A stretch of 15,439 bases of DNA from Actinomycetes bacterium (GCA_021811865.1 JAKAQB010000073.1:1-15439); one strand, 5' to 3'; numbered from the stretch's first letter, positions 1 through 7,990 are shown. Translations and numbers: made by a program. The notes: generated by a model from the sequence alone, not told the origin.

Positions 1-1147
1 GCCCGGGTGAATCGTCGGTTCCGACACCCGCAGCGTCGATGCGCGTGAAGCCAACGAGGGCCCGGACCTCGAGCAACTTCCGCGCAAGGACGACCCGGGC
101 GACGAGGCCTTGGAATCCATCGGGGACGTCGCCTGCCTGGAGGAACAGCTCCGCCTTGTCGTTCATCGACGAAGCCGGATCGCGGAAGGCAAGCCACTCT
201 GGCCATCGAAGATCGATGTCGTCCGTCTGTACCTCACCGCGCTGCTTCAAGATGGCGGTCCAGACGTCATCGATCGGGAAAGCTGCGAGCGTGGGAAACA
301 TCTCCATCTCAATGAGCGCCTTCAACTTGTCGAGCGCGCCGACCTTCTCGATTTGCTTCGGGTTGCAGGCGGTGAGCGCAATCCCGATGGGCGTCGCCGC
401 CTCCTTCACCGCGAGGGCGCTCCGGACCACGGGAAACCATGCGTTCGTCGCGCCACGCTGCATGGCGCGCACATCCGTAGCGTGAGCGCAGGCCGCGGAA
501 TCCTGGCTATTGCCAAGCCACGGACGACGACGAGCACACTGGCCGAGCGCATCGCCACGGCGCTCACCAAAAGCATCGCTGGCCGATCTCGCCTGGCCGC
601 ATTCGCATTGGACGAGGATGTCCGCGACCGTACCGGTCTTCGCGACCGAGAAGAGGGCGAGCTTCTTCTTGCAGCCGGTCGTGCCACGGTGAACATACTC
701 GCGCCACGGGAAGTCGTCGATGTGGCCCGACGGGCACGCAACGATGAACGGCGCCGGCAGTGTCGTTGCCCTGTGCTTGCCGCGCCCTTTACAGCCAGGC
801 GCCTTGCAGACGATCTCCTGCCACTTCGACTCGTACTCGGTGTGGCCCTCGCCGATCACGGACAACGTCCGGCAGACGGGACACAGTTGATACCGTGGGA
901 ACAGATAGGCCGGAACCGTCCCGCGCTTGTTGTAGAAGGTCCCTTCGCTCGGCTTGGCGGGAAAGAACCGCTTCACGCGCAGCGCGCGCTCGAGCCGAGG
1001 TTCGTGGATCGCGAGGTCCTCGTCGGTCGGCCAGCGGTCGATACCGGCGACGATCACGGAGAGCGTTTCAAGATCGACGATCGCCCCGGGCCCGAAGGTG
1101 GTGATCACCTGGCTCGGACGCACGTCACCGATCGCGCGTGTCGTCAT
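1..1147 (-). CDS. drmB: DISARM protein DrmB (DUF1998 type), 3' end beyond window
   Basis: DrmB pairs with the helicase DrmA in DISARM anti-phage defence; the two form a DNA-binding complex. I translated the minus strand from ATG at 1147 and the frame stays open to base 1 (382 residues). The N-terminus, with SQVITTFGPGAIVD at residues 12-25 and a GIDRW motif at 35-39, is characteristic of DrmB. Cysteine groups follow: C89/C92, C114/C119, C138 before GH, C159, C181/C183, as expected for zinc-binding modules of the DUF1998 family. The ATG lies 2 bp after the drmA stop (TGA-AC-ATG) and an AAGGAG sequence 10 nt upstream sits inside the end of drmA, so the two are translated together. Full-length relatives are longer, so the C-terminal part is missing only because of the window edge. 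No frameshift is seen. Family identity is firm; activity is inferred. Confidence 0.93.
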   Translation of the reverse strand, partial: MTTRAIGDVRPSQVITTFGPGAIVDLETLSVIVAGIDRWPTDEDLAIHEPRLERALRVKRFFPAKPSEGTFYNKRGTVPAYLFPRYQLCPVCRTLSVIGEGHTEYESKWQEIVCKAPGCKGRGKHRATTLPAPFIVACPSGHIDDFPWREYVHRGTTGCKKKLALFSVAKTGTVADILVQCECGQARSASDAFGERRGDALGQCARRRPWLGNSQDSAACAHATDVRAMQRGATNAWFPVVRSALAVKEAATPIGIALTACNPKQIEKVGALDKLKALIEMEMFPTLAAFPIDDVWTAILKQRGEVQTDDIDLRWPEWLAFRDPASSMNDKAELFLQAGDVPDGFQGLVARVVLARKLLEVRALVGFTRIDAAGVGTDDSPG

Positions 1148-1149
1148 GT

Positions 1150-4100
1150 TCAGACATCTCCTTCTTCGAGGAAGAACGCCGCGGTGGGCTCCACCTCTCG
1201 AAGAGAACCGGGCGTCGACCACTCGCCTTCGTTCTGCGTGCCGGCGGTTCGGAGCAGAACCCGACTGTTGTCCGGAGGGCGGCGAGAATCATCGAGCCAG
1301 GAGTAGCGCAGCAACGCATCCGCAAGGTGGGCCCAGTCATCTCGATGAGAGAGAAGACGTGCTCGAACGAGATCGGCGTTGTCTTTCCCCACGAGAACCG
1401 CCGCCCGCTGGCACACGTCTTCGATGATGTCGGCGGTGACCGTGCTCGCCGGATCGAAATTCTCCGCGTTCGGTTCCTCGGCCATCTGGCGGCCGAAGAG
1501 CCGGTTCATGGCGGCGAACATGCCTCGCAGACCGCGGTCGAGGGCGCGCGAAGACAACGGGGTGACGCTGATCGCTTCGACGTACCGGTAGAGCGCTGCG
1601 TGGTACGACTGAAAGCGTTCATAGTGCGAGAGGTCACGGGCGCCCATCCAGTTGTACATCGTGACGACCAGGCCGGGATGCTTGCGCCCCACGCGGCTCG
1701 TCGCCTGTATGTACTCGGCGGTCGTCTTCGGCTGACCGGTGACGGCCATGAGTCCAAGCCGGTCGATGTCTACGCCAACGGAGATCATGTTGGTCGCCAG
1801 CAGGACATCGACGGGCCAATCGCTCTTGCCGCGCGGGAAGGGGTTGTCGAGCCGCTTGAGGAGCCCCGGAATCCTCCAGGAGTCGATTCGGCTCGTGAGT
1901 TCTTCTGGGTCGGTGATGTTCCGCCGAGGAAGACCACGCTGCTGCGCGAGGTACCTGAGCCTCACGAGCTTGACGTCGTCCTCGACGAGACGCTTGGCCC
2001 CACCGAGCGCGCGCATGCTGTTGAAGTAGCCGACGAGTGTCCCGTATGGATCCGCGGCCGCGGGGTCGGCCTGAATCTCCGCCTCGGCGGTTGCCAGGAG
2101 GATCGAATAGACACGAACGAGTAGGGTCTTTGTGCTCGATCCAGGCGCGTTCACTCCCACGTACAACCGCCCCGCGCTGCTGTCGACCTCTGGATCGATC
2201 GCCATCTGGCGTGCGAAAAAAGAGTCACGGGCGGTCAAGCCGGAGGGTGGAAAGATCGCCAGCTTCCGGCCGCCATAGAGCTGGTGGGTTTGTTGGGCGG
2301 CGCGTCGTATCGTTGCGGTGGACGCGATCACCTTCGCGGGGATCCGCGTTGCGCCGGGTGGCATCAGGCTCGATGCGTACTCGACGACCGTCTCGTACAG
2401 CCCCACCATCGTTCCAAGCGGCCCGGAGATGAGGTGAAGCTCGTCCTGAATGATCAGCTCGGGCGGCAGCAGACGCGGTGCCGGGCCAGCGTCCCGGAGC
2501 TTTCGACCACCGACGGTGTCGCCGTGCGCCTCCGAGATATGCCCGTAGATCGGGCTGTACCTGTCCCGCAACCCGAAGAGCGTCCGCGTCTGGCCCTTGA
2601 AAGGGATGCGCGCGAACTTATCGACCGTCGCCACAACAAGCGATGGACACGCTCGGTAGATCTCGTCGTCGACGACAACCACGGGAATGCCGTGGTTGCC
2701 CGACGGTGCGGCGCTGAACTCGCATGCCTGGTTGCAGCACCACACCAGCGTTCGTTGCGCCGTGGTATCGAGCTGGTACGTGTCCTTCTCCGGAATTCCT
2801 CGCTCGCCGATGAGCATCGTGCCGCATCGCGGACATGCGACGAGCTGGACGGGGCTTCCTGAGCGCGGCTTCTTGCCGTCGCGAATGTCCTCGATCGCTT
2901 TCTGCGAATCCGCAAACGTGTTCGGCGTCGTGCCTCGTCCGACCCACACGCCGATGCGGAACGGCTCGCTCCCCCACTTCTGCGGCTCGCCGCGGCGAAT
3001 AACCTCGCAGGCGCAGATCAGCGCTGCCGCACGCTGGAACTGCTGCACGGTCAGGAGCCGCAGTGTGTAGCGCATGATGATGCTGACGCCCGCACCGGCC
3101 TGCATCCCGTGGCGATCACCGCGAAGACGACGAAGCGCGAGCGTGAATGCCGAAAGACCGAGATAGGCTTCCGTCTTCCCGCCACCCGTGGGAAACCAAA
3201 GAAGGTCGATGAGGCGCCGGTCGGTGCTTGTCTCGTCGGCGATGCCTCGGAGATTCAGCAGGATGAAGCCCATCTGAAATGGGCGCCAAGTCCGATTGTC
3301 CGGCGTGTCGAAGTCAGCAGCCGCGCCTTCGATTGCGCCCCTCTTTCGATTCGCGGCGGCCCACAAGGAGTGGATGCGCTGGTCCCACATCGTGCTGTTG
3401 GCGAACCGGAACGCGGCGAGCACATGCGCGTCGCCCTCCAGGAGCGTCAGGCCGGCGCGCATGCGAGCAGCGCAGCCTTTGCACCGGTCGATGTTCACTT
3501 TCGCTGCGTCTCGGAGCTGCGCGTCGCCTTGGATATCGGGGGCTACGCTCGCGCCCTCTGTGGCTGCGATCCACTCCTCGTAGGCCAACACCATGGGTTC
3601 GAGAAGCTTCACGAGCTGGTCGGCCGTCGTGGTTGCCGCGAGCGTCTTCATGTCGAGCGTCGCGCCACCGGTCTGCTCGCTCGGTGCGATCAGCAGCGGG
3701 ACCTCATGCTTCGGCATGAACTCGGTGAAGACCGCAGTTGTCCTCCGACCGTCTTCCGTCGGGGCATCCCACTCGGCTGCGACGCCATGTCCGGTCGCGA
3801 ACTCGCGCGCGTGCCGATAAAGAAGGGCGTTGGTGGCTGCCTCGCCGTCGTCGTCGACCAGCAGGGGATCTGCCTGGAAGTCCTTCGCCACGAAGATCGG
3901 GGCACCGTTGGTCGTGGTGACCAGCAGGCGCGGCTGGTAAATCCACCGCTCATCCTTGCTTCGATCGCCGAGTGCCCCCTTTGTCCTTCGGTTGACGAGG
4001 AAGAGGCTGACGGCTCGATAGCCGGCGAAGTCATGGACAACGCCCTCAAGCGCGATCTCAGGGTCGTCAACACCGGTGACGACGGTCCCGGTCGCGTTCT

Positions 4101-4584
4101 TCGCGGACGGCGACAGAACGATCCGCTCGATGCTCCCGACCGCACCCACACGTATGCCGTCGATGACCACCTCGCGATTGTACCTGCGCCAGATCGTGGT
4201 AGTGCCCTCGGCTCCTTCAGCCTTTGCGGCTTTCTCGCGGCGATAGTCGCCCCACGAGACCTTCGCCCGAAGCGCCTGCGTCTTGGCGTCGACAAGAAAC
4301 GAGAGGCCAAAGGACGACGGATTGAAGCCGATGATGAGCGGAGGCGACGTCTCCTCTTCGCCATCCTCATCGTCTCCGCCGCCGACGGCGAGCGTATCGT
4401 TCTCAGCCGGGTCAATCGCGGCGTCGGTGTCGTCTTCCGCTGCGCGGGCCGGAGCGAGACGACCAACAAGATAGCGGCTGGTCGGGTACTCGTTGATGAC
4501 TTCATCCGGCGTGCTGGGGCCTATCAGCTCGCGGCGAAGTGCCTCTACGAGCCGATCCCGTGTTGCGCGCGACTTGTTGCTCAT
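1150..4584 (-). CDS. drmA: DISARM helicase DrmA
   Basis: Large SF2-type helicase of DISARM, 1144 residues with the chosen start, in the usual size range. Walker A is FPTGGGKTEAYLGL (GGGKT at 467-471), Walker B is QDELH (713-717), motif III is STAT (755-758), motif V is TNMISVGVDIDRLG (931-944) and motif VI is QATSRVGR (960-967). A zinc-ribbon-like insertion lies between Walker A and B (CPRC 584-587; CCNQAC 616-621). An acidic stretch at residues 49-80 separates a short N-terminal segment from the rest. The frame is open upstream to 5076, but that extension lies inside drmMII and is in the wrong frame for it; ATG at 4584 (MSNKSRATRD) has GAAGGACGAGG just upstream and sits 13 bp after the drmMII stop. 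DrmA works with DrmB and the drmMII methyltransferase to block incoming unmodified phage DNA. All helicase motifs are intact, so the gene is probably active. Confidence 0.94.
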   Translation of the reverse strand: MSNKSRATRDRLVEALRRELIGPSTPDEVINEYPTSRYLVGRLAPARAAEDDTDAAIDPAENDTLAVGGGDDEDGEEETSPPLIIGFNPSSFGLSFLVDAKTQALRAKVSWGDYRREKAAKAEGAEGTTTIWRRYNREVVIDGIRVGAVGSIERIVLSPSAKNATGTVVTGVDDPEIALEGVVHDFAGYRAVSLFLVNRRTKGALGDRSKDERWIYQPRLLVTTTNGAPIFVAKDFQADPLLVDDDGEAATNALLYRHAREFATGHGVAAEWDAPTEDGRRTTAVFTEFMPKHEVPLLIAPSEQTGGATLDMKTLAATTTADQLVKLLEPMVLAYEEWIAATEGASVAPDIQGDAQLRDAAKVNIDRCKGCAARMRAGLTLLEGDAHVLAAFRFANSTMWDQRIHSLWAAANRKRGAIEGAAADFDTPDNRTWRPFQMGFILLNLRGIADETSTDRRLIDLLWFPTGGGKTEAYLGLSAFTLALRRLRGDRHGMQAGAGVSIIMRYTLRLLTVQQFQRAAALICACEVIRRGEPQKWGSEPFRIGVWVGRGTTPNTFADSQKAIEDIRDGKKPRSGSPVQLVACPRCGTMLIGERGIPEKDTYQLDTTAQRTLVWCCNQACEFSAAPSGNHGIPVVVVDDEIYRACPSLVVATVDKFARIPFKGQTRTLFGLRDRYSPIYGHISEAHGDTVGGRKLRDAGPAPRLLPPELIIQDELHLISGPLGTMVGLYETVVEYASSLMPPGATRIPAKVIASTATIRRAAQQTHQLYGGRKLAIFPPSGLTARDSFFARQMAIDPEVDSSAGRLYVGVNAPGSSTKTLLVRVYSILLATAEAEIQADPAAADPYGTLVGYFNSMRALGGAKRLVEDDVKLVRLRYLAQQRGLPRRNITDPEELTSRIDSWRIPGLLKRLDNPFPRGKSDWPVDVLLATNMISVGVDIDRLGLMAVTGQPKTTAEYIQATSRVGRKHPGLVVTMYNWMGARDLSHYERFQSYHAALYRYVEAISVTPLSSRALDRGLRGMFAAMNRLFGRQMAEEPNAENFDPASTVTADIIEDVCQRAAVLVGKDNADLVRARLLSHRDDWAHLADALLRYSWLDDSRRPPDNSRVLLRTAGTQNEGEWSTPGSLREVEPTAAFFLEEGDV

Positions 4585-4597
4585 GGATCCTCGTCCT

Positions 4598-5842
4598 TCA
4601 CGCCCGACTCTCCGCGCGCTCACGACGGCGTGCAGATGGCCCAAGTCCAATGCCCGGATGCTCGCGGTGCTCTGCGCGAAGGTCCATGTACTCGCCAGGG
4701 ACGCGTGAAACGCATTCGGGTGCGGGGCATTCAGGAGCACGCTCGGGAAGCAGGCGAAGGCTTCGTCGTACGCGATCACCATAGAGCTGGCGGCGCAGCT
4801 CCAAGCCGAGCAGTTCACCAATCGCCGACGGCACAGCATTGCCGACTTGCCGGTGAGCCGACCGCCGCGCTCCCACGATCTTGTACTCGCGAGGGAACGT
4901 CTGGATGCGGCACAACTCCTCGATCGAGAGTAGACGGCTCTTCCAATGAAAGGGCCCCGTGGCTGGTCCCGGATCTGCCTGAATCGTCCACGACGGTTGC
5001 GCCTTTGCGAGCTTGAGAAGGAAAGACCAGAAGCGAGTCCGCCAACCGAAAAGGGGCTCGCCGCCATATCCCGCATTCCGAGGCGTGTGCCACAGATAGT
5101 TCTGTCCTTCTGGTATCGAAGGAAGGAGTTCCGCCCATCGCCCGCTTACGTCGAGCTCCGCCGGCCAGGAATCGACGTCGAGCTCGCCGATCGCATCCCA
5201 GGCCGTGCGAACCGGCTCCTTGCCTGGGCCCTCGCCGTGGGTGGCCGCCGGCACTTCGATCTGCCGGCCGTCGATGCACGCGAGAACGAAGACGCGCTCT
5301 CTGATCTGGGGCACCCCATAGTCGGCCGCATTGATCGTGATGGTCTGCGGTGAATACGACGTCGCGTGCTCTTTGTTGATCCTTCGAAGCCCTCGCTCGA
5401 GGAGACGCAGGCCTTCGTCCTTTCCATTGAAGGCGAGACCCTTCACGTTCTCTAAGAGCAACACTCGGGGGAGCACCGTTTGAACGACGTCGAGGTACGC
5501 ATTCAGGGTCTTGGCTCTCGGATCACGCAGGCGCGGGGCATCGCCCGTCGTCCAGTACATAGACTTGGAGAACGGCTGGCAGGGAGGGCCACCAGCAAGG
5601 AGGGTCAGCTGCCGTGGCTTCAGGCCGGCCTGTCGTAGCAGCTCATCCGGCCCGAGCTGGTGGATGTCGCCAGGATCGGATAACGGCCAGTTGGGTCGGT
5701 TCTTCTTTAGGGTCTCGCGCGAATCCCCGTCGATCTCGACGCAAAGCACAGGCTCGAATCCCGCCGCCTCGAGGCCGAGATCAAGGCCCCCCGCTCCAGT
5801 GAAGAGCGACAGCACGCTCCGTCTGTCCGGAGACAGACTCAC
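4598..5842 (-). CDS. drmMII: DISARM C-5 cytosine DNA methyltransferase DrmMII
   Basis: DNA (cytosine-5) methyltransferase of 414 residues that marks host DNA in class 2 DISARM. Conserved motifs appear in order: motif I FTGAGGLDLG (14-23) for S-adenosylmethionine; motif IV GGPPCQPFS (84-92) with catalytic Cys88; motif VI ENV (131-133); motif VIII QIRERVFVLA (179-188); a short target-recognition region (about 190-302); motif IX around LSIEELCRIQTFP (305-317); motif X QVGNAVP (332-338). The C-terminal 55 residues, after RRQLYGDRV, are Arg/Glu-rich and match no motif I know. The start is GTG at 5842, overlapping the stop of the preceding HTH gene as GTGA, with GGGGAG about 6 nt upstream. It could be mistaken for a stand-alone restriction-modification methylase, but the drmA and drmB genes directly downstream on the same strand decide for DISARM. 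Recognition sequence cannot be read from the protein. Confidence 0.94.
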   Translation of the reverse strand: MSLSPDRRSVLSLFTGAGGLDLGLEAAGFEPVLCVEIDGDSRETLKKNRPNWPLSDPGDIHQLGPDELLRQAGLKPRQLTLLAGGPPCQPFSKSMYWTTGDAPRLRDPRAKTLNAYLDVVQTVLPRVLLLENVKGLAFNGKDEGLRLLERGLRRINKEHATSYSPQTITINAADYGVPQIRERVFVLACIDGRQIEVPAATHGEGPGKEPVRTAWDAIGELDVDSWPAELDVSGRWAELLPSIPEGQNYLWHTPRNAGYGGEPLFGWRTRFWSFLLKLAKAQPSWTIQADPGPATGPFHWKSRLLSIEELCRIQTFPREYKIVGARRSAHRQVGNAVPSAIGELLGLELRRQLYGDRVRRSLRLLPERAPECPAPECVSRVPGEYMDLRAEHREHPGIGLGPSARRRERAESRA

Positions 5843-6051
5843 GAAGGCTCCCCCCTCGTCGGCGTCGTGTCACCGTGATCGGCAGCACCGCCGCGCTGCA
5901 CCCACTCATCGATTTCGGAGAGCTTAAACTTCCAGAGCCTGCCAACTCGGTGTGCGGGCAACCCCTTGGACTCGATCCATCGATAGATGGTGTCCTTCGC
6001 TACGCCGAGGTGACTGGCAACCTCATCGACTGACACCCACGGCTCAGACAT
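5839..6051 (-). CDS. Excisionase-like (AlpA/MerR-type) helix-turn-helix DNA-binding protein
   Basis: A 70-residue protein made almost entirely of one winged helix-turn-helix of the excisionase/DNA-binding family (helix_turn_helix_17 type). It shows the classical pattern WVSVDEVASHLGVAKDTIYRW (5-25; first helices), then GLPAHRVGRLWKFKLSEIDEW (30-50; wing and last helix), and a short polar tail. Start ATG at 6051 (MSEPWVS) fits the family; the open frame runs further upstream but has no family similarity there. Its stop overlaps the GTG of drmMII by 4 bases, so it is the first gene of the DISARM operon and probably its regulator. An excisionase role is the alternative, since a recombinase remnant lies just upstream. 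Only a weak ribosome-binding site (AGG, about 11 nt before ATG) is visible. Fold assignment is secure; role is inferred from position. Confidence 0.85.
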   Translation of the reverse strand: MSEPWVSVDEVASHLGVAKDTIYRWIESKGLPAHRVGRLWKFKLSEIDEWVQRGGAADHGDTTPTRGEPS

Positions 6052-6085
6052 CGCGTCGGGACCTGAACATGAGGTCGCCACGATG

Positions 6086-6535
6086 TCATAAATCCTCTGC
6101 GGGAACAAGCCTCGATCTGGAAGACTCTGCGAGAGTCGTGAAGGCGGAGCGCTGCTTTCCCCAGATGCCGAGGTGCGCCACGGCCCTGAGCGCGCGCTCA
6201 CTGAAGGGCTGGATGCCATCGACGGCCTCGAGGAAGAGCACCTGCTCCTGCAGGTCCGGCGCGAGCAGGAGGAGGTCGAGCAGGTGCGTGATCCGCGCGC
6301 GCGTGAAGCCGAGCCGCCGCGCAACGTCGGCCTGGTCGCGTACCTTGCCCTGGGCGATCGCCTCCTGGAGCTTGTGGGCGAGCGCGAGCATGACGGCGAC
6401 GCGTGCGGGGCGGCGCACGGGGCCCGGCGGCGGTTCCGATACGAAGCGCTTCCCGTGCCCGCGCTGCACGCGGTGAAGCTGGCCGGTGACCACCCGCGGT
6501 CCGGCTGCGGTGCTGCTACTCGTCGGGTTCGTCAC
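6086..6535 (-). CDS. Small recombinase-associated helix-turn-helix protein
   Basis: A 149-residue protein that starts with GTG at 6535, overlapping the stop of the recombinase remnant as GTGA. Residues about 44-95 form a helix-turn-helix: a basic PVRRPARVAVMLALAHKLQ segment, then DQADVARRLGFTRARITHLL, similar to ParB/KorB-type recognition helices. The middle part (LFLEAVDGIQPFSERALRAV) resembles small proteins that I recall sitting directly after large serine recombinases in environmental bacteria. The N-terminal 40 residues are polar and Pro/Arg-rich. The last 20 residues (after KQRSAF) look unlike the rest and may be a fused end created at the island junction. The coupling to the recombinase suggests a role in regulating or assisting recombination; with the recombinase broken, its present role is unclear. 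Only 34 bp separate it from the HTH gene that opens the DISARM operon, on the same strand. Confidence 0.72.
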   Translation of the reverse strand: MTNPTSSSTAAGPRVVTGQLHRVQRGHGKRFVSEPPPGPVRRPARVAVMLALAHKLQEAIAQGKVRDQADVARRLGFTRARITHLLDLLLLAPDLQEQVLFLEAVDGIQPFSERALRAVAHLGIWGKQRSAFTTLAESSRSRLVPAEDL

Positions 6536-7370
6536 GGCGACACCTCCTGCTGCGCGGGCTGCGACGCAGCTTCGGCGGGCACTTCCGCACCGAGGTCGGC
6601 CAGAAACACGCTCACCCGGTTCGAGGGCTCGTTCACCTCGACGCGCTGGATGACGGCCCGCAGGAGCCGGCCACGGTTCTCGGGCGTGAGCACGTCCGAG
6701 ACGCCGTCGAAGTCGGTGAGGCAGCCCGCGACCCAGTCGACCTCGACCTCGAGCGCGTCGAGGTTCGCGAGCTCGCGTTCGGCGGCCGTGAGCTGGGCCT
6801 CGCAGCGTGCGAGTTGGTCACCAACCCCCTGGAGCCGCTCATCGACGAGCTTGCGTGCCGTGCCGGTGAGGCTCGCCATCGTGTCGACGATGCGCCTGGC
6901 CTCGGCGGACAGCGAGGCGATCTCCGGCGGCAGCTTCTGCCGCGCGGTGACGAGGCCCTTGCGCCGATCGCCCACGCGCACCTTCACGCCGTCGGCGACC
7001 TCGGCGGCGAGCGTGCCGTCAGCAGTCGCCTTGCGGAGGCGCATGACGACGTAGACCTCGACGACACCCGGGGGCAGCGGAGACGATGGGCACGCTTCCT
7101 TGCCCTCTTTGTCCCGCTTCACGCATCGGTAGTAACGGTGCTCGATCCGACCACTGCGCGTCGACGCCGGCGTGAAGCCGGATCCGCAGCACGCGCACCG
7201 GAGCACGCCGCGCAGGATGTACTCGGGGTTGCGTCCGTGCGTCGTCGTCTTCGTCGCGTCCTCGAGCTGCGCCTGGGCGCGCGTGAACGTCTCGCGCTCG
7301 ACGAGCCGTGCGTGCTCGGCCTCGTGCAGCTCGCCGCTGCACGGCATGTAGCCGGCGTAGACCGGGTACT
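6532..7370 (-). pseudogene. Large serine recombinase, 5'-truncated (catalytic domain lost)
   Basis: The minus-strand frame is open from 7788, but recognisable homology begins only near 7370 with YPVYAGYMPCSGELHEAEH, the last strand of the Recombinase domain (PF07508 type). Next comes the zinc ribbon (LRCACCGSGF, then YYRCVKRD and CPSS), a long helical, probably coiled-coil, region rich in Ala/Glu/Arg, and the typical end NRGRLLRAVIQRVEV. About 279 codons remain of a family that is usually near 500. The N-terminal resolvase domain with the nucleophilic serine and most of the DNA-binding Recombinase domain are absent. The upstream in-frame residues are Arg/Pro-rich and look like read-through of intergenic DNA with a 29-bp repeat in it. 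This remnant cannot catalyse recombination by itself. It marks an old mobile element beside the DISARM operon. Confidence 0.8.
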
Positions 7371-7524
7371 TCGGATCCGTCGGACAGCGCCCTTCGTCCA
7401 GGTCCTCGACTCGCGCAGGTTGCCGTTCGCTGCGGGGTGGCGCTTTGTCGTGCCGAATTGCCCGCGATCGGATGCAAGGGAGCGCTGGGGATCTCGTCCC
7501 CGACGGGCCTCGTCGAGATCGACC

Positions 7525-7553
7525 GTCACGCTTTTCGATCCCCAGGCCACCTT
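7525..7553 (+). repeat. 29-bp intergenic repeat, copy 1
   Basis: Starts GTCACGCTTTTCGAT and ends CCAGGCCACCTT. It differs from copy 2 (7803-7831) at three of 29 positions. The similarity to copy 4 continues downstream: a CGGATTGGCCG block begins 63 bp after the repeat here and 62 bp after it in copy 4. The bases before it (GATCGACC) are shared with copy 3 at 9060. Confidence 0.8.
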
Positions 7554-7687
7554 GCTTGTTGAGGGCCCAGAACCAAAGGCAGGGCGGCCTGGGACGAGCG
7601 TGGTTGGCCCTCGCGCGGATTGGCCGCGAAGCTCGTCCTGGACCGCTCCTGCGACGAAGGGAAGTGGTGCAGGTGAGCAGTGGTCGA

Positions 7688-7724
7688 GGCCCCCGGGGTC
7701 GAGCGGTTGGCGATCCCGGGGGCC
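7688..7724 (+). terminator. Hairpin resembling the terminator at 10318, without U-tract
   Basis: Arms GGCCCCCGGGGTC (7688-7700) and GATCCCGGGGGCC (7712-7724) form a 13-bp stem with one G-U pair and an 11-base loop. No run of T follows on either strand, so termination is doubtful. The GGCCCCCGGG core is shared with the strong terminator of the 208-residue gene. Confidence 0.4.
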
Positions 7725-7802
7725 GTGTCGTCTGGGGGCGCGTTGAACCGGCAGGGGATCCGCTCACGACGCGAACGCGTGCTCTCACCCGGCGAGAAAG
7801 TT

Positions 7803-7831
7803 GTCACGCCCTTCGATCGCCAGGCCACCTT
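7803..7831 (+). repeat. 29-bp intergenic repeat, copy 2
   Basis: Starts GTCACGCCCTTCGAT and ends CCAGGCCACCTT. It is close to copy 4 (two differences). About 15-40 bases downstream lies CGATGTCGCGGGAC followed by GGGGCCT, a block that recurs next to copy 3 at 9080-9100. CTCAC and GAAAGT precede the repeat here and in copy 4. Confidence 0.8.
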
Positions 7832-7990
7832 TCTCTGTGTAGGGCCGAACCCGATGTCGCGGGACGGTGGGGCCTAAAAGCTCCCCGGTCCGCGGGGGAC
7901 GGTCCACGGCAGCCGGCGCCACCTCCCGCCGGTGCGTCGCGGAGAACGCGCGCGGCCAGAGCCTTCCTGGCATGCCGTGGGTCGACCCGT

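Larger units (their letters stand above)
7525..7724 (+). pseudogene. Coding-region-less remnant of the 208-residue gene cassette
   Basis: Compared with the region around the gene at 9650, this segment has the same order of parts: the 29-bp repeat, then at nearly identical distance CGGATTGGCCG followed by CTCGTC and TGGA, then a purine-rich GAAGGGAAGTG matching the GAAAGGAAAAGTG ribosome-binding region of the intact gene. A possible GTG start follows at about 7673, and within 15 bases comes a GGCCCCCGGG hairpin like the terminator after the intact gene. The 627-bp coding region between leader and terminator is missing. This is a pattern seen by eye; an alignment would be needed to date or prove the duplication. 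Confidence 0.5.

Noticed and set aside
110..1306. 398-codon open frame on the plus strand
   Set aside because: It is antisense to drmB, for which the minus-strand translation gives clear DrmB motifs.
3109..5016. 635-codon open frame on the plus strand
   Set aside because: It is antisense to drmA and drmMII, whose motifs are intact; its product is Arg/Gly-rich with no domain, as expected from GC-rich third positions.
4585..5076. 164-codon N-terminal extension of DrmA
   Set aside because: It overlaps drmMII in another frame, is Arg/Ser-rich, and the ATG at 4584 has a good ribosome-binding site right after the drmMII stop.
6052..6110. TTTATGAC as -10 of a DISARM promoter
   Set aside because: The only TTG-type -35 nearby (TTGTTC) is about 12 bp away, too close for a sigma70 promoter.
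7371..7788. N-terminal 140 codons of the recombinase frame
   Set aside because: The residues resemble no part of a serine recombinase and contain a copy of the intergenic repeat, so this is read-through of noncoding DNA.
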